Positions 52,701 to 60,744 of a DNA stretch of 64,000 nucleotides are shown one piece after another. The translations under genes were made by a program, and so were the position numbers. The stretch covers positions 1 through 64,000 of the forward strand of contig JAYVSZ010000048.1 in assembly GCA_043774925.1 (NCBI GenBank), given 5' to 3'. Below the pieces are notes generated by a model, which saw only the letters and a list, made by a program, of their open reading frames with translations, was not told where the DNA came from and ran no database searches. Origin of the DNA: JAYVSZ01 sp043774925. GTDB taxonomy: Bacteria; Pseudomonadota; Gammaproteobacteria; Burkholderiales; Methylophilaceae. Position 1 is the first letter of the stretch; each line of letters opens with the position of its first letter.

Positions 52701-53489
52701 CAAAGTCGCGCCTAAAGCGCAATTGAGGCCAATCGTCAGTGGTTTAGCATGGCGCACGGAATTCCAAAATGCGGGTACAGTTTGCCCAGATAAAATGCGA
52801 CCAGAAGCATCGGTCACCGTGCCAGAAATCATAAGCGGCATGCGATAGCCAACTTCTTCAAAAAACGTCTCAATGGCAAACAGCGCCGCTTTGCAGTTAA
52901 GCGTGTCGAATATAGTTTCCACCATTAAAATATCCGCGCCACCTTCCACCAGCCCGCGTGTTTGCTCAAGATAAGCGCTTACTAACTGGTCAAAGCTTAC
53001 ATTACGCGCTGCGGGGTCGTTCACATCGGGTGAAATACTTGCAGTTTTTGGCGTTGGCCCAAGCGCACCCGCCACAAAGCGCGGCTTATCTGGCGTGCTG
53101 TATTTATCACAAGCAGCTTTGGCAAGTTTGGCCGCTTGCACGTTCATTTCATAAACCAAATGCGCCATGTGGTAATCGTCTTGTGCTACTTTGGTTGCGC
53201 CGAAAGTATTGGTTTCAATAATATCTGCGCCTGCGGCCAAATATTGCTCGTGAATTTCTTGAATCACTTGAGGCTGGGTAAGGCTTAATAGCTCGTTATT
53301 ACCTTTTACAAACAGCTCGCGCTCGCCAGCAGACGCAGCAAAATCCTTGAAGCGTTCACCGCGATAATCCGCCTCAGTCAGCTTATATTGCTGAATCATG
53401 GTACCCATCGCGCCATCTAAAATAAGGATGCGCTGCTTTAGCAACTCGCGGAGTTTAGTTTCTGTTGGTAATATGCTGGCTTGTGTCAT
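49701..53489 (-). CDS. metH: Cobalamin-dependent methionine synthase
   Basis: A 1262-aa four-module enzyme. The homocysteine module (1-340) has zinc Cys in G-L-N-C-A-L-G and G-G-C-C-G-T-T-P-A-H-I. The folate module begins with F-V-N-V-G-E-R-T-N-V-T-G-S. The B12 module has the His ligand in D-V-H-D-I-G-K-N-I and S-G-L-I-T-P-S. The C-terminal SAM reactivation domain has R-P-A-P-G-Y-P-A-C-P-D-H. All key motifs are intact. Only 52 bp precede it, with no room for a cobalamin riboswitch; they contain a 7-bp hairpin (TTTGCGT/ACGCAAA, 53509-53531). Residues around the P-I-S-M-R-L-S-G-L linker coincide with repeat copy C. Confidence 0.97.
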   Translation of the reverse strand: MTQASILPTETKLRELLKQRILILDGAMGTMIQQYKLTEADYRGERFKDFAASAGERELFVKGNNELLSLTQPQVIQEIHEQYLAAGADIIETNTFGATKVAQDDYHMAHLVYEMNVQAAKLAKAACDKYSTPDKPRFVAGALGPTPKTASISPDVNDPAARNVSFDQLVSAYLEQTRGLVEGGADILMVETIFDTLNCKAALFAIETFFEEVGYRMPLMISGTVTDASGRILSGQTVPAFWNSVRHAKPLTIGLNCALGATLMRPYAEELSKIADTFVCIYPNAGLPNPMSDTGFDEKPADTSSLVKEFAEAGFINIAGGCCGTTPAHINAIYESIKNITPRQVPQTPISMRLSGLEPFTIDDSSLFVNVGERTNVTGSKAFARMIINEQYEEALSVARSQVENGAQVIDINMDEGMLDAIKAMTHFLNLIASEPDIARVPIMIDSSKWSVIEAGLKCVQGKSIVNSISMKEGEAEFLRQATLCRQYGAAVIVMAFDEKGQADTFARKTEICKRAYDLLVAQGFPPEDIIFDPNIFAIATGIEEHNNYAVDFINATRWIKQNLPHAKISGGVSNVSFSFRGNDPAREAIHTVFLYHAIQAGMTMGIVNAGMMGVYDDLPAELKERVEDVVLNRREDATERMIEIAGTLTAGGKKIEATLEWRGTPEAATPVNKRLAHAMVHGITEFIVEDTEEARAAVAASGGRPIHVIEGPLMDGMNIVGDLFGQGKMFLPQVVKSARVMKAAVAHLIPFIEQEKAEEQARTGIVAKPKGKMVIATVKGDVHDIGKNIVSVVLQCNNFEVVNMGVMVPAAEILAMAKAEGADIIGLSGLITPSLEEMAHMAREMQRDPYFSDKKVPLLIGGATTSRAHTAVKIAPHYDGPVVYVPDASRSVSIMQNLLAPETRGAYLAEIQADYEKARQQHANKKGVPMLNLAQARANKTKLSFMGENAPVKPKFIGRRVFKNIDLNLIAQYIDWSPFFQTWDLAGSYPAILTDKVVGEAATKVFAEAQAMLKKIIDGRWLTANGVVALMPANSVNDDDIEIYTDDTRSQVAFTYYGMRQQTVKPVVDGVAKPNQCLSDFIVLKARENEPKVDDYIGLFAVTAGLGTEKIEKRFADDNDDYSGIMFKSLADRLAEAFAEYMHERVRTDLWGYASSEKLDVNALIKEEYAGIRPAPGYPACPDHTVKADMFKLLQCEEIDMQLTESFAMLPAAAVSGFYFAHKDAKYFSVDKIGNDQLEDMAKRRNLPKDYLERWLAPNLS
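52421..52456 (-). repeat. Dispersed ~38-bp repeat, copy C (inside metH)
   Basis: On the minus strand: TGCCTCAAACGCCAATATCC, then ATGCGCCTCTCAGGCC. It matches the other copies at the TGCCTC, GCCAATATCCATG and CTCAGG blocks. It encodes the V-P-Q-T-P-I-S-M-R-L-S-G linker between the homocysteine and folate modules. Part of this peptide (R-L-S-G-L-E-P) is conserved in MetH, so some similarity could be coincidental. Confidence 0.5.
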
Positions 53490-53541
53490 GGAAATGCAAT
53501 ATTTAAGGTTTGCGTAATTTTATCACGCAAAGTAGCATGAG

Positions 53542-55044
53542 CTAAATCTCGCCGCGCCTATATTGCACGGCTTCAGCAATGTGCGAAGGTTTAATGTCCG
53601 CTTCGCCCGCAACATCTGCAATCGTTCGCGCAACTTTTAAAATACGATGATAAGCGCGGGCGGAAAGATTTAAACGCGAAATCGCGGTTTTAAGTAGCGT
53701 TAATCCTGCCTCATCAGGCTGGCAATATTGCTCAATTTCTTTTGTACCAAGCGCTGCATTTGGTTTATTTTGGCGCTGCATTTGCAAAGCACGTGAGGCT
53801 TCTACCCTAGCACGCACATTAACACTGCTTTCGCCTGCACTTGCCGCCGTAAGTTCTTGCTCTTTAAGCGCGGGGACTTCAATATGCATATCAATGCGGT
53901 CCAACAAAGGGCCAGATATTTTGGCGCGATAGCGCGCCACATTATCGGGCGTGCAACGGCATTTGTTGTTAAAGTGCCCCAAATAGCCGCATGGGCAGGG
54001 ATTCATGGCAGCGATGAGCTGAAATTGTGCGGGGAAATCTGCCTGTCGCGCTGCTCGTGAAATCGTGATGTGGCCACTTTCCAGAGGTTCACGTAGCACT
54101 TCTAAGACTTTCCTATCAAATTCTGGCAGCTCATCTAAAAACAATACGCCGTGATGCGCTAAACTAATTTCGCCTGGGCGCGGAATGCCACCACCACCCA
54201 CCAAAGCTACGCCTGACGCGGTGTGATGCGGCGCGCGGTAAGGCCTACGTTTCCAGTTTTCTAGCTTAAAGCCACTATTGAGTGATTGAATCGCGGCTGA
54301 TTCTAAAGCTTCAGCTTCCGTCATGCTCGGTAGAATCCCAGAAAAACGGCTTGCCAGCATGCTTTTGCCTGTGCCGGGCGGCCCGCTCATCAGTACACTG
54401 TGGCCACCAGCGGCAGCGATTTCTAGCGCACGTTTGGCTTGGTTTTGACCTTTTACATCAGCAAAATCTGCATATTCCAGTGGCGTGAAAGTTGCTGTTG
54501 ATTGGTATTCTGGTAGCGATGTATGTCCGCTTAAATGCGCGCAAACCTCTAACAACGAATTTGCAGGGTAAATAATCGCATCTTTCACCAAGCCCGCTTC
54601 TAACGCACTGTTTTGGGGCAGAATAAACGCACGTTTTGCACCAGCAGCCTTGTGTACCATGTGATACGTCATCGCCAATGCGCCGCGAATGGGTCGCAAC
54701 TCGCCTGTGAGCGCCAATTCGCCTGCAATTTCATAGCGCGAAAGTGGTTCGGTGGGAATCTGCCCACTTGCCGCCAAAATACCCAGGGCAATGGGCAAAT
54801 CGTAACGACCACTTTCTTTGGGTAAGTCGGCTGGTGCTAGGTTTACGGTGATTCTACGTGCAGGAAACTCGAACTGCGCCGTTTGAATCGCCGCGCGCAC
54901 ACGATCTTTACTCTCTTTCACCTCAGCTTCAGGCAAGCCAACAATAGTAAAGCTTGGCAAGCCGTTGGCCAGATGCACTTCTACCACCACTTCTGGCGCA
55001 TCCATGCCGCTTAAAGCGCGGCTATATAACACTGCTAAGCTCAT
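53542..55044 (-). CDS. comM: ComM/YifB Mg-chelatase-like AAA+ ATPase
   Basis: A hexameric helicase that promotes branch migration in natural transformation. It is 500 aa, with an N-terminal Lon-like ChlI domain, Walker A G-P-P-G-T-G-K-S-M-L, Walker B L-F-L-D-E-L-P-E-F, a Cys-rich C-P-C-G-Y-L-G-H-F-N-N-K-C-R-C segment and the C-terminal R-A-Y-H-R-I-L-K-V-A-R-T-I-A helix. With the pilus genes at 33-41 kb it suggests competence capacity. It overlaps ubiK by 4 nt. Confidence 0.95.
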   Translation of the reverse strand: MSLAVLYSRALSGMDAPEVVVEVHLANGLPSFTIVGLPEAEVKESKDRVRAAIQTAQFEFPARRITVNLAPADLPKESGRYDLPIALGILAASGQIPTEPLSRYEIAGELALTGELRPIRGALAMTYHMVHKAAGAKRAFILPQNSALEAGLVKDAIIYPANSLLEVCAHLSGHTSLPEYQSTATFTPLEYADFADVKGQNQAKRALEIAAAGGHSVLMSGPPGTGKSMLASRFSGILPSMTEAEALESAAIQSLNSGFKLENWKRRPYRAPHHTASGVALVGGGGIPRPGEISLAHHGVLFLDELPEFDRKVLEVLREPLESGHITISRAARQADFPAQFQLIAAMNPCPCGYLGHFNNKCRCTPDNVARYRAKISGPLLDRIDMHIEVPALKEQELTAASAGESSVNVRARVEASRALQMQRQNKPNAALGTKEIEQYCQPDEAGLTLLKTAISRLNLSARAYHRILKVARTIADVAGEADIKPSHIAEAVQYRRGEI

Positions 55045-55286
55045 TGTTTATACTTTACTTGGGCTTCTAATTCAGCCAATTTTTCTTCAAGTTGCGCCAG
55101 CTTCTCGCGCGTGTTGCGCAACACTTGCGCTTGTACATCAAACTCCTCGCGCGAAACAAGCTCCATTTTGGTGAGCATGCCCTGAATTAGTGCGTGAATG
55201 TTCTTATCCGCATCGCTCAAAGGTGAGTTTTTTAACATCTCTTTGATTTTATTAGATAAATCTTTTAAAACTTCAGAATTCAACAT
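55041..55286 (-). CDS. ubiK: Ubiquinone biosynthesis accessory factor UbiK
   Basis: An 81-aa protein of the UbiK (YqiC) family with a predicted N-terminal amphipathic helix and a C-terminal coiled coil (L-R-N-T-R-E-K-L-A-Q-L-E-E-K-L-A-E-L-E). It assists UbiJ in aerobic ubiquinone synthesis. It precedes comM, a frequent beta-proteobacterial order, and diverges from glnK. Confidence 0.9.
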   Translation of the reverse strand: MLNSEVLKDLSNKIKEMLKNSPLSDADKNIHALIQGMLTKMELVSREEFDVQAQVLRNTREKLAQLEEKLAELEAQVKYKQ

Positions 55287-55393
55287 AAAATATCCTTACT
55301 ATTTTGGTGCAGTTTAACAGTTATTTTGCAATTTTATAACATTTCATTGATAAGTGACGAAACATAACATATTGATTATAAAGATTTTTTATT

Positions 55394-55409
55394 TGGCATG
55401 GTGATTGCT
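55394..55409 (+). promoter_or_regulatory. Sigma-54 promoter of glnK-amtB
   Basis: TGGCATG-N4-TTGCT fits the consensus TGGCACG-N4-TTGCW with correct -24/-12 spacing. It lies 66 nt before the glnK ATG. A TGGTGCA half-site at 55305-55311 could be part of an NtrC enhancer, but its partner half is poor. Nitrogen-limitation control by NtrC is the expected regulation. Confidence 0.85.
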
Positions 55410-55474
55410 TGTGTGAACTATGTATTTTTAATACTGTTTTTAATTCTGATTTGTGTTTTAACAGGGAGACGAGT

Positions 55475-55813
55475 ATGAAATTTGTATCAGCAATCATCAA
55501 GCCTTTCAAGCTTGACGAGGTGCGTGAGGCCTTATCCGCTATTGGCGTGCAAGGCATCACGGTCACTGAAGTGAAAGGCTTTGGCCGCCAAAAAGGCCAC
55601 ACCGAGCTTTATCGCGGTGCGGAATACGTGGTGGATTTTCTGCCAAAAGTAAAATTAGAAGTTGCGATTGATGACAAAATGCTAGATCAAGTGATTGAGG
55701 CAATTGAGAAATCTGCCGCCACTGGCAAAATCGGCGATGGCAAGATTTTTGTCTTTAACTTAGAGCAAGTGACGCGGATTCGTACCGGCGAAACTGGCCC
55801 AGACGCACTATAA
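55475..55813 (+). CDS. glnK: PII nitrogen regulatory protein GlnK
   Basis: A 112-aa trimeric PII signal protein. The T-loop G-H-T-E-L-Y-R-G-A-E-Y-V-V-D-F holds the uridylylation Tyr51, and the B- and C-loop blocks T-G-K-I-G-D-G-K-I-F-V and R-I-R-T-G-E are intact. It is called GlnK because it is cotranscribed with amtB (12-nt gap) from a sigma-54 promoter. GGGAG precedes the ATG. It blocks the ammonium channel under nitrogen sufficiency. Confidence 0.95.
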   Translation: MKFVSAIIKPFKLDEVREALSAIGVQGITVTEVKGFGRQKGHTELYRGAEYVVDFLPKVKLEVAIDDKMLDQVIEAIEKSAATGKIGDGKIFVFNLEQVTRIRTGETGPDAL

Positions 55814-55824
55814 GGGGCAATAAC

Positions 55825-57345
55825 ATGAAGAAAATATTATCAGTATTATCGCTTGTTGCCTTAGTTGGCTTGGGCGGATTTACAACATTGAGCTACGCGG
55901 ATGATGTGGCTGCGACGGCGACAACTGAAGCTGTAGCAGATACCGCCGCAGCTGTTGATGCGGCTACTTCTGCAGCACCTGCTGAAGCGACTCCAGCAGC
56001 AGTGGTGGCTGCCGCACCAGCAGCAGCGCCAGCACCCGTGCCAAATAAAGGTGACACCGCTTGGATGTTGGTTGCCACTGCACTCGTCACTTTAATGACG
56101 ATTCCTGGTTTAGCCTTATTTTATGGCGGCTTGGTACGCCAAAAAAATATGCTTTCTGTGCTGATGCAGACATTCGTCATCTTCTCACTTATGGGTTTGT
56201 TATGGGCGATTTATGGTTACAGCGTGGCATTTACTGGCGGTAATCCAATTTTTGGCGGCCTAGGCAAAGCCTTTTTGATGGGCATTACGCCTGATTCAAT
56301 TGCGGCAACATTCAGCAAAGGTGCATATATTCCTGAATTTGTTTTTGTGGCTTTCCAATTGACTTTTGCAGCAATCACCCCTGCATTGATTATTGGCGCA
56401 TTTGCTGAGCGTATGAAATTTTCTGCCGTGCTGATTTTTATGGTGCTGTGGTTTACATTTTCATACTTGCCAATGGCGCACATGGTTTGGTATTGGGATG
56501 GTCCAGATGCAATTACTTCGGCTGAATCGCTTAACACGGTGCTTGCAAATGCAGGTTGGTTGTGGGCTAAGGGCGCACTGGACTTTGCGGGCGGCACAGT
56601 TGTGCACATTAACGCAGGCGTAGCAGGTTTAGTGGCTTGTATTATGCTAGGTAAACGTATTGGCTACGGCAAAGAAGCGATGACACCGCACAGCTTAACA
56701 CTCACCATGGTGGGGGCGGCTCTATTGTGGGTAGGTTGGTTTGGTTTTAACGCTGGCTCTAACTTAGAAGCCAACGGTTATGCAGCGCTTGCTTTCATCA
56801 ACACCATGATTGCGACTGCAGCAGCAACCATTTCTTGGATGACAATTGAGTGGTTTGGAAAATCAAAACCTTCCATGCTGGGCGCGGCCTCTGGCGCGGT
56901 TGCTGGCTTAGTAGCTATTACCCCAGCTTGCGGCTTTGTTGGTCCAGTTGGTGCAATTATCATTGGCTTAATGGTTTCACCAATTTGCTATTTCTTTGTC
57001 ACTAAAGTGAAATACATGTTTAACTACGATGATGCGCTGGATGTGTTTGGTGTGCATGCGATGGGCGGTGTGTTTGGTGCATTGGCTACTGGGATATTTG
57101 TAAACCCAGCACTAGGTGGCATGGGCGTTTATGACTATGTAGCCAACAAAACGGCAGCTTATGATTTTGCTGCACAAATGACCGCACAGGTTTATGCCGT
57201 AGGCACTGCAATTGTGTTATCAGCCACAGTGACATTTATTTCGTTAAAAATCATTGACATGTTCATCGGTATTCGTGTGAGCGAAGAATCTGAGCGTGAA
57301 GGTTTAGATACGACTGAGCACGGCGAGCGCGCTTACCACGCATAA
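55825..57345 (+). CDS. amtB: Ammonium transporter AmtB with Ala-rich N-terminal extension
   Basis: A 506-aa ammonium channel. The signal peptide (1-25, ending L-S-Y-A) is followed by an Ala/Thr/Pro-rich low-complexity segment of about 45 residues before the first core helix (A-W-M-L-V-A-T-A-L-V-T-L-M). Twin His are in G-G-T-V-V-H-I-N-A-G and F-G-V-H-A-M-G-G, and Trp/Phe gate residues in H-M-V-W-Y-W. The periplasmic extension is longer than in E. coli. The C-terminal tail (E-S-E-R-E-G-L-D-T-T-E-H-G-E-R) is the GlnK-contact region. Confidence 0.95.
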   Translation: MKKILSVLSLVALVGLGGFTTLSYADDVAATATTEAVADTAAAVDAATSAAPAEATPAAVVAAAPAAAPAPVPNKGDTAWMLVATALVTLMTIPGLALFYGGLVRQKNMLSVLMQTFVIFSLMGLLWAIYGYSVAFTGGNPIFGGLGKAFLMGITPDSIAATFSKGAYIPEFVFVAFQLTFAAITPALIIGAFAERMKFSAVLIFMVLWFTFSYLPMAHMVWYWDGPDAITSAESLNTVLANAGWLWAKGALDFAGGTVVHINAGVAGLVACIMLGKRIGYGKEAMTPHSLTLTMVGAALLWVGWFGFNAGSNLEANGYAALAFINTMIATAAATISWMTIEWFGKSKPSMLGAASGAVAGLVAITPACGFVGPVGAIIIGLMVSPICYFFVTKVKYMFNYDDALDVFGVHAMGGVFGALATGIFVNPALGGMGVYDYVANKTAAYDFAAQMTAQVYAVGTAIVLSATVTFISLKIIDMFIGIRVSEESEREGLDTTEHGERAYHA

Positions 57346-57361
57346 CTCGTAGTTGCTCTTT

Positions 57362-57391
57362 AAAACGGCTCGCATTGCGAGCCGTTTTTTT
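57362..57391 (+). terminator. Terminator of glnK-amtB
   Basis: A perfect 13-bp stem with AAAACGGCTCGCA on the left and TGCGAGCCGTTTT on the right, with a minimal loop, followed by TTT. It lies 17 nt after the amtB stop. Confidence 0.93.
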
Positions 57392-57420
57392 ATGCCCAAA
57401 ACAAATATTTATAAAAACAC

Positions 57421-57458
57421 TTGACTAACATAACTAAATATCTAATTATGTAGTTATG
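57421..57458 (+). promoter_or_regulatory. Promoter and operator-like palindrome over the ArsR gene start
   Basis: TTGACT (57421-57426), a 17-nt spacer and AATTAT (57444-57449) form a plausible promoter whose start point would fall at the ATG (57456), a leaderless mRNA. A perfect 8-bp inverted repeat, CATAACTA at 57429-57436 and TAGTTATG at 57451-57458, brackets the -10 box and includes the start codon. This is where an autorepressor would bind. Confidence 0.65.
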
Positions 57459-57761
57459 AAGATAATCGACGACATTCCAAATGAATGGAAAAATATTTCT
57501 GATTTGTTTATCGCCTTAGGGGATGAACAAAGGCAACGTATTCTGTTAAGCTTTAATCAAGATGAGCGCCTTAATATTTTGCAACTCGTCGCAAATTCCA
57601 AATTAGGCCGCACAGCGGTCACGCACCACCTAAAAGTGCTACACAACAGCGGCGCGCTAAAAAGTGAAAAAATTGGCAAAGAGGTGTTTTTTTGGTTAGA
57701 TAAGCACTTTATGACAGAAAATATTCAAGCAGTATTAAAATATATTCAGGATGAAATATAG
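57456..57761 (+). CDS. ArsR-family transcriptional regulator
   Basis: A 101-aa winged-helix protein with the helix-turn-helix L-Q-L-V-A-N-S-K-L-G-R-T-A-V-T-H-H-L-K-V-L and wing G-A-L-K-S-E-K-I-G-K-E-V-F-F-W. It has no Cys, so no ArsR-type metal site of the classical C-x-C kind; the signal could be a lipid, a fatty acid or another ligand. It is the first gene of the aas-hydrolase-lplT operon (9-nt gap) and probably represses it. Confidence 0.88.
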   Translation: MKIIDDIPNEWKNISDLFIALGDEQRQRILLSFNQDERLNILQLVANSKLGRTAVTHHLKVLHNSGALKSEKIGKEVFFWLDKHFMTENIQAVLKYIQDEI

Positions 57762-57770
57762 GATATTGAT

Positions 57771-59912
57771 ATGAGAGTCATCGCTTTATTGATTAAATTT
57801 ATCTGCAAGTTACTGTTTCGTGTGCGCGTCAACGGCTTAGAAAATATTCCTGCGCAAAATGGCTTGCTGATTGTTGCCAACCACGAGTCTTTTCTGGATG
57901 GTTTATTGCTCGGCCTTTTCATACCAAAACGCGCGACTTTTGTTGTGCACACCAGCGTGCTCAAAAACTTTTGGTTTAGACAGTTTTTACGTCTAACGCC
58001 GCATTTAGGTGTAGACCCTGCCAGCCCGTACGCCATGAAAAAAGTGATTCGCCTGTTAGAAAAAGGTGAGAACGTGGTGATTTTCCCCGAAGGGCGCATC
58101 ACACTCACTGGCAACTTGATGAAAGTTTATGACGGCCCAGGTTTTGTTGCTGCCAAAACGAGTGCGACAATTTTACCTATACGTGTAGATGGCGCGGCAG
58201 AATCCTACTTCGGACGTTTATCTAGCGACCACCCACGAAGATTACTACCCAAAGTCACGCTAACAATCCTGCCCGTCACGCATATTCCTATGCCAAAACC
58301 CGCTCACAATGTTAGCCATTTAAGCGCGAAACAAAGACGCCGTATCGCGGGCGAAGGCATGCGTGGCGTGATGCAAGACATGCTGTTTCAAGCGCAAAAA
58401 AGCCGCACTTTATTTGAGGCTTTCTTGGATGCTATCGACAAATTTGGCGGCAGTTATAAACTCATCGAAGACATGAACGAAGTAGAGGAACCATACCAAG
58501 AACTGTTGAAAAAGAGCCTTGCTCTTGGCCGTTTGGCCACTAAAGTAAGCGTGCCAAAAGAGGTGATTGGCGTGCTGATGCCGAACATCACCAATACGCT
58601 GGCGCTCCTTTTGGGCATGTCCGCATTTAACCGCGTGCCTGCGATGCTTAATTACACCTCGGGCACAGCAGGTATGCAAAATGCCTGCATCGCGGCCAAT
58701 ATCAAAACCATTATTACTTCGCACAAATTTATTGAAACCGCCAAACTGGAAGATGTTGTCGAGCATCTACAAGGCCTCAACATTGTCTACTTGGAGGATT
58801 TGCGCAAACAGTTTGGCGTGCTCGATCGCGCATGGCTGATGGGCTATGCGCTGCATTATCCGCGCCTGGCAATGGAAACCAGCACGCCCGAACAAACTGC
58901 AGCCGTATTGTTTACATCGGGCTCGGAAGGCAAGCCCAAGGGCGTTGTACATTCGCATAAAAGTATTTTGGCCAATATGTCACAAGTGATGGCGGTGCTT
59001 GACTTTAACCCAACCGATAAATTTATGATGGTACTGCCTATTTTTCACGCATTTGGCTTTTTGGGTTCACTATTGCCCATTCTCAACGGTATCAAAATTC
59101 ACGTATTTCCATCGCCATTACAATATAAAGTTATTCCAGAAATTATTTACGATCGCGGCTGTACGGTGTTTTTTGCCACAAGCACATTCCTCAACAACTA
59201 TGCCAAATTTGCCCACCCGTACGATTTTTATAAACTCAGAATCGTTGTGGCAGGCGCCGAAAAATTAAATGACGAAGTACGCAAAACCTATTCTGAAAAA
59301 TTTGGCATTCGTATTTTAGAAGCCTACGGCGCAACGGAATGCGCGCCCGGCATTTCTGCCAATACGCCAATGGCCAATCTTAATGGTAGCGTTGGTCAAT
59401 TTTTTCCAGGCGTGCAGCACAAGCTGGAGCCTGTGCCTGGAATTAAAGAGGGTGGCTTACTGCATGTAAAAGGAGAAAATATCATGCTAGGCTACTATAT
59501 GTTCGATGAACCTGGTGTGCTAAAACCACCGCCAGATGGCTGGTATAATACAGGCGATATTATCGAAATTAATGCGCAAGGGTTTATTCACATTAAAGGC
59601 CGCGTAAAGCGCTTTGCCAAAGTAGCCGGTGAAATGGTCTCACTTGAGGTAGTCGAGCAAATCGCCAATACCGCTGCGCCTGAATGCCAACACGCAGCAA
59701 GCACACAGGCGTGTGCCCAGCGTGGCGAGGCAATTATCCTGTTCACCACCGATAAAAAATTAAAGCGCGAAGACCTGCAATTAGTCGGCAAAAACCTTAA
59801 ATTGCCCGAGCTGGCAATCGCCAGAAAAATTATTCTAGTGGAAGAACTCCCCATTCTAGGCACAGGCAAAACAGACTATGTCACGCTTAAACAGATGGCA
59901 GAAGCTGCTTAA
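57771..59912 (+). CDS. aas: Bifunctional acyltransferase / acyl-ACP synthetase (Aas-like)
   Basis: A 713-aa fusion. Residues 1-190 are a PlsC-type acyltransferase with N-H38-E-S-F-L-D43 and F-P-E-G-R. Residues of about 230-713 are an AMP-forming acyl-ACP synthetase with V-L-F-T-S-G-S-E-G-K-P-K-G-V, the G-A-T-E-C motif and Y-N-T-G-D-I. E. coli Aas reacylates lysophosphatidylethanolamine using ACP-bound fatty acid. AGGA precedes the ATG. The downstream lplT gene supports this role in lysophospholipid salvage. Confidence 0.93.
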   Translation: MRVIALLIKFICKLLFRVRVNGLENIPAQNGLLIVANHESFLDGLLLGLFIPKRATFVVHTSVLKNFWFRQFLRLTPHLGVDPASPYAMKKVIRLLEKGENVVIFPEGRITLTGNLMKVYDGPGFVAAKTSATILPIRVDGAAESYFGRLSSDHPRRLLPKVTLTILPVTHIPMPKPAHNVSHLSAKQRRRIAGEGMRGVMQDMLFQAQKSRTLFEAFLDAIDKFGGSYKLIEDMNEVEEPYQELLKKSLALGRLATKVSVPKEVIGVLMPNITNTLALLLGMSAFNRVPAMLNYTSGTAGMQNACIAANIKTIITSHKFIETAKLEDVVEHLQGLNIVYLEDLRKQFGVLDRAWLMGYALHYPRLAMETSTPEQTAAVLFTSGSEGKPKGVVHSHKSILANMSQVMAVLDFNPTDKFMMVLPIFHAFGFLGSLLPILNGIKIHVFPSPLQYKVIPEIIYDRGCTVFFATSTFLNNYAKFAHPYDFYKLRIVVAGAEKLNDEVRKTYSEKFGIRILEAYGATECAPGISANTPMANLNGSVGQFFPGVQHKLEPVPGIKEGGLLHVKGENIMLGYYMFDEPGVLKPPPDGWYNTGDIIEINAQGFIHIKGRVKRFAKVAGEMVSLEVVEQIANTAAPECQHAASTQACAQRGEAIILFTTDKKLKREDLQLVGKNLKLPELAIARKIILVEELPILGTGKTDYVTLKQMAEAA

Positions 59913-59914
59913 AT

Positions 59915-60736
59915 TTGACAATTTTTAAAGTAAGCTTGCTTAAAAAAATAGTACTGGCGCTGTTTGCGGGCTATACGGCTATTTGTATTTTTCTCTATTT
60001 TGAACAAAAACAAATGCTGTTTCCAGCGTATTTAGCCAAGCCTGTTCCAATCAATTGGCAACCGTCTGCTGGCGATTCTCATGTACAGGCCATTATTAGC
60101 GGCAATTGTGGTAAATTGCACGTTGCCATCTGGAAAATCAACAACGCCAAAGGCACGTTAATGATGTTTCATGGCAACGGCGAATCGCTTGCCAGTATTG
60201 ACGAATACGCCTACGCGTTCCAGCAACTCGGCTACAACTTGATGGCTTGGGATTACCCGGGTTATGGCCGCTCGACCGACTGCTGGTTTAGCCAAAACGA
60301 TTTGCTGGGTGACGCAGAAAGCGCATACCAATGGCTTGCAAGCCAAGAAAACCCCGCACGCATTTATATCTTTGGCTATTCGGTTGGCACTGGCCTCGCG
60401 CTTTCTGTCGAAAGCAAGCATCAACAAAATCCAGTGTTTTTAGTCGCCGCGTACGATTCTTTACTTAACGTTGCGCGTGAAAATACCTACGCTTTTGTAC
60501 CCGCAAGCCTCATCATGCGCTACCCGCTTGATACGCAACAATGGCTAGATGCAATCAAGGCGCCCATTTACGTGATTCACGGCGAATCGGACAAGCTCAT
60601 TCACCCCACACGTGCGCAACAATTGGTTGAAAATGCTAAAGGCAAAGCAAAAATTGAATGGGTAAAAAATACCGGCCATACAGGCGATTCACTTTGGCAA
60701 TACCGTAACCAATGGCTTAAACGCTTGCTACCATAA
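59915..60736 (+). CDS. Membrane-anchored alpha/beta hydrolase
   Basis: A 273-aa protein with an N-terminal hydrophobic helix (I-V-L-A-L-F-A-G-Y-T-A-I-C-I-F-L) and an alpha/beta hydrolase domain. The nucleophile elbow is G-Y-S-V-G-T-G, the oxyanion segment F-H-G-N-G-E-S, Asp in H-G-E-S-D-K-L-I-H and the His in N-T-G-H-T-G-D. It belongs to the ABHD13/BEM46-like hydrolases. It starts at TTG 59915, 2 nt after aas. Position between aas and lplT suggests a lipid substrate (inference). Confidence 0.85.
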   Translation: MTIFKVSLLKKIVLALFAGYTAICIFLYFEQKQMLFPAYLAKPVPINWQPSAGDSHVQAIISGNCGKLHVAIWKINNAKGTLMMFHGNGESLASIDEYAYAFQQLGYNLMAWDYPGYGRSTDCWFSQNDLLGDAESAYQWLASQENPARIYIFGYSVGTGLALSVESKHQQNPVFLVAAYDSLLNVARENTYAFVPASLIMRYPLDTQQWLDAIKAPIYVIHGESDKLIHPTRAQQLVENAKGKAKIEWVKNTGHTGDSLWQYRNQWLKRLLP

Positions 60737-60744
60737 GGGTTAAC

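Noticed and set aside
49157..53221. Numerous plus-strand ORFs of 60-134 aa opposite mpl and metH
   Set aside because: All lie antisense to well-conserved enzymes and have no ribosome-binding sites or recognisable domains.
53490..53541. Possible riboswitch ahead of metH
   Set aside because: Only 52 bp separate metH and comM; a cobalamin, SAM or SAH riboswitch would not fit. A 7-bp hairpin is all that can be seen.
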